Assembly (NCBI GenBank): GCA_002785065.1
Contig: PFLI01000030.1
Coordinates: forward strand, 1 to 8,141
Length of the DNA stretch: 8,141 nucleotides
Reading direction: 5' to 3'
DNA from: Candidatus Roizmanbacteria bacterium CG_4_10_14_0_8_um_filter_33_9
Lineage (GTDB): Bacteria > Patescibacteriota > Microgenomatia > UBA1406 > GWC2-37-13
The position numbers were made by a program, and so were the translations under genes. Positions 1-6,063 of the stretch are shown in pieces. The notes below the pieces were generated by a model. The model did no database searches and was not told the DNA's origin. It saw only the letters and a program-made list of their open reading frames with translations. Every line of letters starts with the position of its first letter. Positions within the stretch are counted from its first letter, which is position 1.

Positions 1-704
1 GAGTGGGAAAAACAGAAACTGCAAAAGCTCTTTCTCAGTTATTTTTCGGTGGAGAAAAACATTTACTTCGATTTGATATGTCTCTTTATCAAACAATTTC
101 CGATATCCCAAAATTAATCGGATCAATTGATTCAGGAATTCCCGGCCTTCTTTCAAAAGCAATACGAGAAACTCCTTATGCGGTTCTTCTTCTTGATGAA
201 ATTGAAAAAGCGGATAAAAATCTTCTCAACATTTTTCTTACGATTTTAGATGAAGGTTATTTTACTGATGGATTTGGAAAACGGGTGGACTGCAAAAATC
301 TTATTATTATTTCCACCTCAAACGCTGGAGCTGATTATATTTTTCAATCAGGAGCAGCACTTACCCAAGATATGCTCATCCAACATCTTATTTCCAAAGC
401 TCTTTTCTCTCCAGAATTTCTCAACCGTTTTGACGGAGTTGTACTATATAACCCAATAACCGATATGTCAATCATTGCTTTGGCGAGAAAAATGATAGTA
501 TCGATAAAAGAAACTATTTATTCACTTTATAAAATAAAAGTCGAAGTATCTGAGACAACGCTTGCCGATATTATCAAACGGGGTTACAATCCTGCTTTTG
601 GTGCACGCAACTTAGACCGTATTATAGCACAGGAGCTTGAAGATCGCATTGCAAAACTCATTCTTGAAAAAAAAGTCTCCGAAGGAGAAACAATTCAGTT
701 ATAA
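1..704 (+). CDS. Clp/Hsp100-family AAA+ ATPase, C-terminal part (5' partial)
   Basis: This is the second AAA+ module plus C-terminal domain of a Clp-type protein unfoldase, an ATP-driven ring that remodels or unfolds proteins in the cytoplasm. The window opens inside the Walker A loop: the first bases complete a Gly codon and then read VGKTE, so the GTG at base 3 is internal and the gene begins upstream. Counting from that Val as 1, Walker B is LLLDE (62-66), sensor 1 is in TSNAG (Asn107), the arginine finger is in FLNRFD (Arg142) and sensor 2 is in FGAR (Arg202). The last 60 residues match the ClpB/ClpC C-terminal domain. The substrate loop usually reading GYVG after LIG is replaced by a shorter stretch (SIDSGIPG, 41-48) without an aromatic residue. 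I see no terminal ClpP-docking signature in this half. The stop lies 10 bases before the next gene, suggesting one transcript. Whether the full protein is ClpC-, ClpB- or ClpA-like cannot be decided without the N-terminal half. Confidence 0.9.
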   Translation, partial: VGKTETAKALSQLFFGGEKHLLRFDMSLYQTISDIPKLIGSIDSGIPGLLSKAIRETPYAVLLLDEIEKADKNLLNIFLTILDEGYFTDGFGKRVDCKNLIIISTSNAGADYIFQSGAALTQDMLIQHLISKALFSPEFLNRFDGVVLYNPITDMSIIALARKMIVSIKETIYSLYKIKVEVSETTLADIIKRGYNPAFGARNLDRIIAQELEDRIAKLILEKKVSEGETIQL

Positions 705-705
705 T
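700..705 (+). promoter_or_regulatory. Possible -10 box for a near-leaderless transcript of the kinase fusion gene
   Basis: A perfect TATAAT overlaps the clp stop codon and ends nine bases before the ATG at 715. A start site about seven bases downstream would leave a leader of only a few bases. The start lacks a Shine-Dalgarno sequence, as expected for leaderless translation. No good -35 box exists at 16-18 bases upstream; the nearest TTGAAA (664-669) is 30 bases away. In AT-rich DNA this may be chance. Confidence 0.22.
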
Positions 706-714
706 ATCGACTGT

Positions 715-1824
715 ATGAAGATATATTTCACAGCTCCTACTTCATTTAACGGACAACTGCACAATCAATACAAAGTAATCTTTTCTCTCCTTGAGAAATA
801 CCCCGACTGCAAAATCCTTTCTGGAGCACAAATCATTGACAAACAATTATTGTCAAAAGACAAACAAATAAGTTCAGAGGAAATTTTTAAACGGGAGCAA
901 GATTTGATAAATCAAGCAGATGTTATTATTGCAGAAGCATCAAAACCATCACTTGGAGTGGGAGCTGAAATCTCCTATGCTTTAAGTCAAAATAAACCGG
1001 TATCAGTCCTCGTTTCCACTCTTTTCGAAGATCGTATCTCCCCGATGATAAAAGGAAACCCATCAGAAACGCTCTATTTGCGTTTTTATAACGAAGATAA
1101 TATCAAGTTTAAAATTAATGATTTTATAACTCATGTTAAAACAATCCATAGTAAAAAAGGTAAGTTAATAGTTATTGATGGAGGTGATGGATCGGGAAAA
1201 ACAACCCAAGCAGAACTACTTGTCTCATATTTTAAAGCGAAAAAGATACCAGTTAAATATATGGACTTTCCTCAGTATTATCATTCATTTCATGGAAAAA
1301 CAGTTGCAAAATTCTTAAGGGGAGAATTTGGAAAAATTGATGAAGTCTCACCCTACCTATCCTCTCTTGCATATGCTCTTGATCGTGCATCAGTAAAACA
1401 GGAAATGGATGACTACTTATCAAGGGGCGGAGTTATTGTTGCAAACCGGTATGCAACATCAAACATGGCTCACCAAAGCGCTAAATTTACAAATGAAAAA
1501 GACCGGAAAGAATATCTGAAATGGATTTATGAATTGGAATATAAAATACATAGAATTCCAAAAGAAGATATGGTAATTTATTTACATGTACCCTGGAAAG
1601 TTGGCTTTTCTCTTTCATTACAAAAAGGGGTCAGAAAATATCTTAAAGGAAAAGATGATATTGCAGAAAAAGATCTGAAACACCGAATGGAGACAGAAAA
1701 AATGTATCTTTTGTTAGCTAAGAAATATAAGCATTGGAAAGTAATTGATTGTATGAAAAATAACCAATTACTTTCAAAAGAGGAAATTCACAATCAAATC
1801 AAAAAAATGTGTTGTTTATCCTGA
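715..1824 (+). CDS. Fused deoxynucleotide N-glycosidase-like (DNPH1/NDT) domain and thymidylate kinase
   Basis: This is a 369-residue two-domain cytoplasmic enzyme. Residues 1-145 resemble the nucleoside 2-deoxyribosyltransferase/DNPH1 (Rcl) family, which cleaves or exchanges the base of 2'-deoxynucleos(t)ides. The hallmark segment is ADVIIAE followed by PSLGVGAE (68-85). Glu85 sits where the family has its catalytic Glu, and Glu61 sits where DNPH1 has its Asp. Residues 149-369 are a P-loop kinase of the dTMP kinase family: GGDGSGKTT (156-164), DFPQY (184-188), ALDRA (221-225) and NRYATSNMAHQ (244-254), the last being the DRY-type substrate motif with Asp replaced by Asn. Known family roles would give dTMP to dTDP plus removal of deoxynucleoside monophosphates, possibly abnormal ones; the coupling is inferred. 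The open frame extends to an ATG at 637, but that would overlap the clp gene by 68 bases and add 26 residues without family similarity. The ATG at 715 begins MKIYF, the expected first beta strand. No Shine-Dalgarno sequence lies at normal distance. Confidence 0.85.
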   Translation: MKIYFTAPTSFNGQLHNQYKVIFSLLEKYPDCKILSGAQIIDKQLLSKDKQISSEEIFKREQDLINQADVIIAEASKPSLGVGAEISYALSQNKPVSVLVSTLFEDRISPMIKGNPSETLYLRFYNEDNIKFKINDFITHVKTIHSKKGKLIVIDGGDGSGKTTQAELLVSYFKAKKIPVKYMDFPQYYHSFHGKTVAKFLRGEFGKIDEVSPYLSSLAYALDRASVKQEMDDYLSRGGVIVANRYATSNMAHQSAKFTNEKDRKEYLKWIYELEYKIHRIPKEDMVIYLHVPWKVGFSLSLQKGVRKYLKGKDDIAEKDLKHRMETEKMYLLLAKKYKHWKVIDCMKNNQLLSKEEIHNQIKKMCCLS

Positions 1825-1830
1825 AATTTT

Positions 1831-1870
1831 GGATTATCCATAACACAATGGATTTCCGTTATTATTTTTT
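1831..1870 (+). terminator. Rho-independent terminator of the clp-kinase transcript
   Basis: ATCCAT (1836-1841), loop AACACA, and ATGGAT (1848-1853) form a 6-bp stem. GGA (1831-1833) can pair with TCC (1855-1857) across a small internal loop. The hairpin is followed on the + strand by the T-rich stretch 1859-1870, ending in six T. It lies in the 37-base gap between two convergent genes. On the - strand the same hairpin has only AAAATTT after it, so it is a weaker terminator for the opposing operon. Confidence 0.55.
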
Positions 1871-2602
1871 CAATTTTCTCAAAGTCAGAATTTTATTCTT
1901 TTGCTTCTCATAGCAATTAACAAGCTCATAATTACCAGATAGGTGAACCTCTTTCCCAATCTTTCTCCAAATGAAATCGTCTGACTTAACCTGAAATAAC
2001 TTGCCTATTTTCTCTGATTGTACATTCTGTGTGGAGAAAACTACATAAGGATCATGAGGCATTTCTATTGATAAACCAATTTTAGGTCTTGCCCAATCCC
2101 CTGTATCGTGTGATTGTACCCAAATGATTTTGTTGGTACCTAATTTAAGATAGAGTGATAAAGCATCAGAATCAGTTCTTGTTTGCAAGGTGATGTTATC
2201 AGCATATGTTTTAATACCAGACAGTGCAGTCACTAATAAATACTTAGCAAATCCTTTTCTTCGATGATCTTTACCAACAATCAAATCCCAGATATGAATT
2301 GTTTTATGAGCTGCAAATGGACCAACAAAATTAAGTTCAGCAACAATTTTTCCTTCACATTCAACCACCAAAATCACGCCAGGTCCAAAGAACCCAAAAT
2401 TTGAACGAACAAATGATGGAGTGGGAATAGTCCAGGTTTTTTCTTCAAGTTGTCGAATACCAATAACTATTTTTTCAAATAATGCACGACTACGGTTTCC
2501 ATACTGAACCTTCCATGGAAGAAGAAGTAATTTTTTTTCCATAAGTCGCCAATATTCAATAGGAGCTACACAGTAGATTTTAAACGGATATCGTTTATTC
2601 AT
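1862..2602 (-). CDS. GNAT-family N-acetyltransferase with C-terminal extension
   Basis: A 246-residue protein whose centre (about 75-165) fits the GNAT fold, which transfers an acyl group from acyl-CoA to an amine. Strand 4 (IHIWDLIVG, 102-110) leads into the acetyl-CoA pyrophosphate loop RRKGFA (114-119), which matches the R/Q-x-x-G-x-G/A signature. The later SLYLKLG (149-155) is the usual tyrosine-containing helix near the C end of the fold. The N-terminal 70 residues and the last 65 (about 181-246) do not look like GNAT core and may confer substrate specificity or dimer contacts. The substrate is unknown. It is the last gene of the minus-strand operon. Its ATG shares the sequence ATGA with the stop codon of the preceding DUF6282 gene, a 4-base overlap typical of translational coupling, which also fixes the start. 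No strong Shine-Dalgarno sequence is present. Confidence 0.75.
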   Translation of the reverse strand: MNKRYPFKIYCVAPIEYWRLMEKKLLLLPWKVQYGNRSRALFEKIVIGIRQLEEKTWTIPTPSFVRSNFGFFGPGVILVVECEGKIVAELNFVGPFAAHKTIHIWDLIVGKDHRRKGFAKYLLVTALSGIKTYADNITLQTRTDSDALSLYLKLGTNKIIWVQSHDTGDWARPKIGLSIEMPHDPYVVFSTQNVQSEKIGKLFQVKSDDFIWRKIGKEVHLSGNYELVNCYEKQKNKILTLRKLKK

Positions 2603-3486
2603 AAAGACAATCTCAATAATTTTTTAGGATTATTATTGGTCATTTGTCTTATTGATGACTTTTCAATTCCACTTCGTTCAAGAAGCGAAGTAAATACGTC
2701 TAAGCATTGAGCCGGTGTGAAGGGCTTGTCTGAATTTGACGGTAAAACTCTTCCACAATCAGAAGAAATAATACAGTGATCGGGTCCCACAATCTGTATA
2801 GGTTCAACAAAATGTTTTGTTAAATCATAAGCTCCCTTTAGCCCGTCAAACCATGTTACTGCACAATGTTCTGCCCAAACTTCTGATCCATGCTGGAGTC
2901 CGATGTTAATAAGTGCTATTTGTTCATCGGTCGACAATCGATTATGACGGGAACTCACATGAGTAAGAACAACTGACCTTACTCCATTCGCTACGGCATA
3001 AGGAATAAGTTTTATTACTTCCGTTGCTGAAAGATGACCTGTTGCTAAAATTGCATTCGTCTCAGCGATTGCATGTATTGTATCCTTAACTTCTGAAGTC
3101 AGTACGCCTTCTTTATCAAGAACTGTTAACGGCTCACCCATGACTACTCCTTCGAATAGCCTTTTCCACCCATCATCATGTGCAACTACATCATGATGGG
3201 CTTTAGCGTTTAAACTGGGAAACCAAACAGTTAAAGATTTACTTGTTTCTTGAGCTGCCCGATATACAGCCTCAACTGAAAAACCTGAGTTAAGAGTAAC
3301 CGAGCCCAAAACGTGACTTGCTTCTGGAACAAAGGGTAGAAAGTGGGATTTGGCTACAGCAATCATTCCACAATCTGACATAAGTTGATTCAATTCAGAA
3401 TCACTCCATGCTCGTTTAAGTCCACCATCTTTGTGATTTATATCACCCATATGAACATGAATATCTGCTCTATGTATTTCTCCCAT
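2599..3486 (-). CDS. DUF6282-type metal-dependent TIM-barrel (amidohydrolase-like) protein
   Basis: A 295-residue protein resembling the DUF6282 family, uncharacterised members of the amidohydrolase-like TIM-barrel fold. Probable metal and active-site residues appear in barrel order: D8-x-H10-x-H12 (DIHVH) after strand 1, AKSHF (45-49), H97-H98, ATGHLS with H151, LTHVSS with H176, AEHC (205-208) and SSDCG with D243. The C end, NNNPKKLL (284-291), is the typical closing motif. No reaction is established for the family; a hydrolase or lyase on a small molecule is a reasonable guess. The open frame runs up to an ATG at 3627, but those 47 extra residues overlap the radical SAM gene and have no family similarity. 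The ATG at 3486 has a good Shine-Dalgarno sequence (AAGGA, 3491-3495) and begins just before the metal motif. With this start it overlaps the upstream gene by 17 bases and the downstream one by 4. Confidence 0.78.
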   Translation of the reverse strand: MGEIHRADIHVHMGDINHKDGGLKRAWSDSELNQLMSDCGMIAVAKSHFLPFVPEASHVLGSVTLNSGFSVEAVYRAAQETSKSLTVWFPSLNAKAHHDVVAHDDGWKRLFEGVVMGEPLTVLDKEGVLTSEVKDTIHAIAETNAILATGHLSATEVIKLIPYAVANGVRSVVLTHVSSRHNRLSTDEQIALINIGLQHGSEVWAEHCAVTWFDGLKGAYDLTKHFVEPIQIVGPDHCIISSDCGRVLPSNSDKPFTPAQCLDVFTSLLERSGIEKSSIRQMTNNNPKKLLRLSL

Positions 3487-4687
3487 ACGTTCCTTGTAAA
3501 AAATTGTTATCAGCTGTTGGATAAAATAACGAAGGAAACGGTGAACCAGTTGAACTTTTGTATTCATCCGTTGTAATAAGATATCTGCCCCATCGTTCAT
3601 CACCATCCCGAAAAACCGCATATGCACAACCCGGACATGCTCTTACCTGATCGTATGTTTGCACCACCGGACAATGTCGCGCAGCTCCATCAGGCATAAT
3701 TGGAAAAACCGCAGGAGGTCCAAGAACATTTGCACAGCCAATGTGTTGAGTAATCCCAACCGTATGCATTGTTCCCAAATGAGCTTCAGAGTTTGCAAGT
3801 GATCTGAAGTTACCCTTAGCTATACTTCTTTGTTCAGTTCTGATTAACTCCCCCATCTGTCTTGCTATAAGATCTTGATCTTCTAGACTTAAAGCGTTTG
3901 TATAGCCTTCTGGTTTTCTTCCCTGGTACAAATGAGCGGCTACCTGCATAGTGCCGATAGAAAACATTGCTCCTCGACCCACAACCTCCTCATAAAGATT
4001 GGTAATTATTCCAGCATTAGATTTGTGAAGCATCATATGTGCAACAACAATACCACCTCTTTCACGTATTAGCTTGATAAAATCATACCCTTGCATGGCT
4101 TTGAAAACACGTGCGGTATCTTCATTTTGACCGGCTTCTCTTTGCATGGCATGAGTTGGGGGTAAAAAATCAGTGCTCGTCATCCATGTAACTTTTCCAC
4201 CGGTTGCATTCATAATTGTATCCAGTTTACTCGGATCAGTTATAAATGGTACTCCATCTGTAAAAATACTTACTTTCATTCCAGCATCAACAGCAGCTTT
4301 TGCTACATTTGGTAAAGATCTTAATCCGCCCACCTCACCACCTATAAATTTTACTGCTAATAATCCACGTCTTGCCAGATCCCACATTTTTTCCTCCCAA
4401 ACTCCATCATCCAATCTATCTTCCCGAGCCCATCGAATATAATCTGGAACACTACAGCCGTCACAATTTAAAGCACATGTGCGGGTAAGATATGCTTCTG
4501 CTGCAGTCCTTGGATAACGAAAAATTTCATCTAAAGTTGGCATTTCAGGTGCTGTAAAACCAAGCTCTATCATTGCTTGAGTTAAATCTGGTGGTGTCGA
4601 ACCTGGCACCCAAGCCATTGGTTTATCCCCATATTTCGGTCTCAACCTGGCTACAATGTTTGGATCAATAAATTGTCGTTTTTCCAT
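3470..4687 (-). CDS. Radical SAM protein with C-terminal cysteine-rich (SPASM/twitch-like) region
   Basis: A 405-residue protein. TRTCALNCDGC contains the radical SAM cluster motif C-x3-C-x2-C (Cys71, Cys75, Cys78), which binds a [4Fe-4S] cluster that cleaves S-adenosylmethionine to a 5'-deoxyadenosyl radical. FIGGEVG (114-120) is the GGE motif that contacts the SAM amino group. Strands around 139-144 (VSIFTD) and 166-173 (VTWMTSTD) fit the partial TIM barrel. Four further cysteines follow at 318, 339, 351 and 354, the last pair in CPGC. Their position after the barrel and the MPDG-x5-C context resemble SPASM or twitch domains that hold auxiliary clusters. About 65 residues precede the radical SAM motif. 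I cannot assign the substrate. The ATG at 4687 lies 10 bases after the amidohydrolase stop, with no clear Shine-Dalgarno sequence; the stop is TAG inside the next gene. By my hand count Arg (about 28) exceeds Lys (about 15), unlike its Lys-rich neighbours. Confidence 0.85.
   Translation of the reverse strand: MEKRQFIDPNIVARLRPKYGDKPMAWVPGSTPPDLTQAMIELGFTAPEMPTLDEIFRYPRTAAEAYLTRTCALNCDGCSVPDYIRWAREDRLDDGVWEEKMWDLARRGLLAVKFIGGEVGGLRSLPNVAKAAVDAGMKVSIFTDGVPFITDPSKLDTIMNATGGKVTWMTSTDFLPPTHAMQREAGQNEDTARVFKAMQGYDFIKLIRERGGIVVAHMMLHKSNAGIITNLYEEVVGRGAMFSIGTMQVAAHLYQGRKPEGYTNALSLEDQDLIARQMGELIRTEQRSIAKGNFRSLANSEAHLGTMHTVGITQHIGCANVLGPPAVFPIMPDGAARHCPVVQTYDQVRACPGCAYAVFRDGDERWGRYLITTDEYKSSTGSPFPSLFYPTADNNFLQGTYGRNT
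3490..3495 (-). promoter_or_regulatory. Shine-Dalgarno sequence deciding the DUF6282 gene start
   Basis: AAGGAA on the - strand, with AAGGA four bases before the ATG at 3486, inside the 3' end of the radical SAM gene. It is the clearest ribosome binding site in the operon and supports this start over the ATG at 3627. It also suggests independent ribosome loading at this gene, whereas the other operon genes appear to rely on coupling. Confidence 0.65.
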
Positions 4688-4697
4688 AAAACGTATA

Positions 4698-6062
4698 TCA
4701 ATATGATAATTTTTTCAACCGCTTATTCAGTTTGCAAATAATCTTTTTTGCATCTAGATTTATCAGCTGACTCTTTTCAACAACTTTTTTGCCATTAACA
4801 ATTACTGTATCAGCTCTAGTTGCTTGACAGGCTAAAAGCATGGTTTGTGGATCGTATATTGATCCAACTCTTTCAAGAGTATCTGTTATATCAAATATCG
4901 CAAGATCAGCAGCTTTCCCTTCCTCAATTGAACCAATTTCAGTCTCACGACCAAGTAACCGCGCTCCATTAATTGTTCCCATTGCCATAACAGGTGAAGG
5001 TTTGAGATAAGTACTATCCTTGCGGATACCTTGAAGAGTACGCGCCCAACGAAGTTCTTCCAAAACATTAGATGAGTCATTTCCCGCACTTCCATCTACT
5101 CCGATTGCAACATTTACACCTTTTGTAAGCATTGAATAAACGGGAGCTACCCCTTCTTCACCTATGGGTTTACGCGCGTTGGAAATCGGACAATGAACAA
5201 CGTGAGTATTTGTCTGCGCTAACTCTTTTATTTCTCTAATGTTCATATTAATACCATGGACAAAGCTTACATTCTTTCCTTCCCAACCCAAATCCATCAG
5301 GAAAGATAAAGGTCTTTTACCAAATTTGTTCTTAGTATATTTATTTTCAAAAGAGGATTCACCAAGATGAGTTTGAAGAAGTAAATCATATTTTTTAGCC
5401 AATATTAAAGCATTCTTATAGTCTTCCCTTCTACTTGTAAATATCGTACATGGAGCAATGCCAATCCGAAGCATAGAAAATTTATCAGGATTATGATATT
5501 TTGTTATAACTGCTTCTGTCCGAGTCGCGATATCATCGGGCTTTTCCACTGCTTTATCAGGAAATTCTGCGCCATCTTTCTTGCTTAAGCTCATACTTCC
5601 CCGATAGGGATGAAACCTAATTCCAATATCCTGTGCCGCTTTGATCGTCGCTTCAATAAAACTATTCCCTTTTGGAAAGATATAGTGCATGTCGGTCGTA
5701 GTAGTACATCCATAAAGAAGTAATTCTGCCATATTAACTAAAGCTGATAAATATACGATTTCCTCATCAATGACTGTCGCATAATTACTTACTATCTTAA
5801 TCCAACGATCTATTGGTTGATTTTGTAAAGCTGGATTACCCCGTAAACCAACCTGAAATAGATGGTGATGGCAGTTAATAAATCCAGGAATAACTATTTT
5901 TCCTCTCGCGTCAATTTTTTCATCCGCTTTAACTTTTTTTTTGGTTATTAAAGCTATTTGCTTTCCTTTAACCAATATAGAATAGCCTTTTAAAATCTTT
6001 TCATTACGATCCATTGTAATAATGTACTCTGCGTTTTTAATTAAGATCGATTTATTATTCAC
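4698..6062 (-). CDS. Amidohydrolase, 8-oxoguanine deaminase-like
   Basis: A 454-residue member of the amidohydrolase superfamily, cytosine deaminase/TrzN/AtzB branch. The composite N- and C-terminal beta sandwich flanks the barrel. Metal and catalytic positions are H65-x-H67 in CHHHLFQ, H232 and E235 in THLGE, H269 in FVHG, and D323 in GVDGS, consistent with one Zn or Fe. Segments HHHLFQ, TTTTDMHYIFP (120-130), RFHPYRGSMSLS (149-160), HCPISNAR (290-297) and GVDGSAGNDSSN (321-332) closely resemble what I remember of 8-oxoguanine deaminases, which convert 8-oxoguanine to urate and ammonia. Related enzymes act on isocytosine, hydroxyatrazine, SAH, MTA or 5'-deoxyadenosine, so the substrate is a hypothesis. 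The start codon is GTG, one base after the argG TAA, giving the string TAAGGTG. There is no properly spaced Shine-Dalgarno sequence, so translation is probably coupled to argG. The GTG start fits because ILIKNAEYIITMD is the expected first strand. Confidence 0.82.
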   Translation of the reverse strand: MNNKSILIKNAEYIITMDRNEKILKGYSILVKGKQIALITKKKVKADEKIDARGKIVIPGFINCHHHLFQVGLRGNPALQNQPIDRWIKIVSNYATVIDEEIVYLSALVNMAELLLYGCTTTTDMHYIFPKGNSFIEATIKAAQDIGIRFHPYRGSMSLSKKDGAEFPDKAVEKPDDIATRTEAVITKYHNPDKFSMLRIGIAPCTIFTSRREDYKNALILAKKYDLLLQTHLGESSFENKYTKNKFGKRPLSFLMDLGWEGKNVSFVHGINMNIREIKELAQTNTHVVHCPISNARKPIGEEGVAPVYSMLTKGVNVAIGVDGSAGNDSSNVLEELRWARTLQGIRKDSTYLKPSPVMAMGTINGARLLGRETEIGSIEEGKAADLAIFDITDTLERVGSIYDPQTMLLACQATRADTVIVNGKKVVEKSQLINLDAKKIICKLNKRLKKLSY

Positions 6063-6063
6063 C

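Noticed and set aside
250..459. Small + strand frame inside the clp gene
   Set aside because: It is a shadow of the clearly conserved AAA+ frame and resembles no protein family.
637..714. Upstream ATG extending the kinase fusion gene by 26 residues
   Set aside because: It lies inside the clp reading region in another frame, adds a Lys-rich stretch without family similarity, and the ATG at 715 begins exactly at the expected first beta strand.
3487..3627. Upstream ATG extending the DUF6282 gene by 47 residues
   Set aside because: The extension is the out-of-frame shadow of the radical SAM gene. A good Shine-Dalgarno sequence precedes the internal ATG at 3486, which begins just before the DIHVH metal motif.
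4173..4442. + strand frame opposite the radical SAM gene
   Set aside because: Antisense shadow of a gene with recognisable motifs, with no start signal of its own.
6052..6061. Shared TGAATAATAAA at the starts of argG and the amidohydrolase gene as a repeat or duplication
   Set aside because: It is only 11 AT-rich bases encoding MNNK, and similarity ends there. Chance or shared preference for A-rich starts explains it.
4698..6062. MTA/SAH or 5'-deoxyadenosine deaminase as first choice for the amidohydrolase
   Set aside because: Recycling the radical SAM by-product would fit the neighbourhood, but the motif set (CHHHLFQ, TTTTDMHYIF, RGSMSLS) looks more like the 8-oxoguanine deaminase group. 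Kept only as an alternative.
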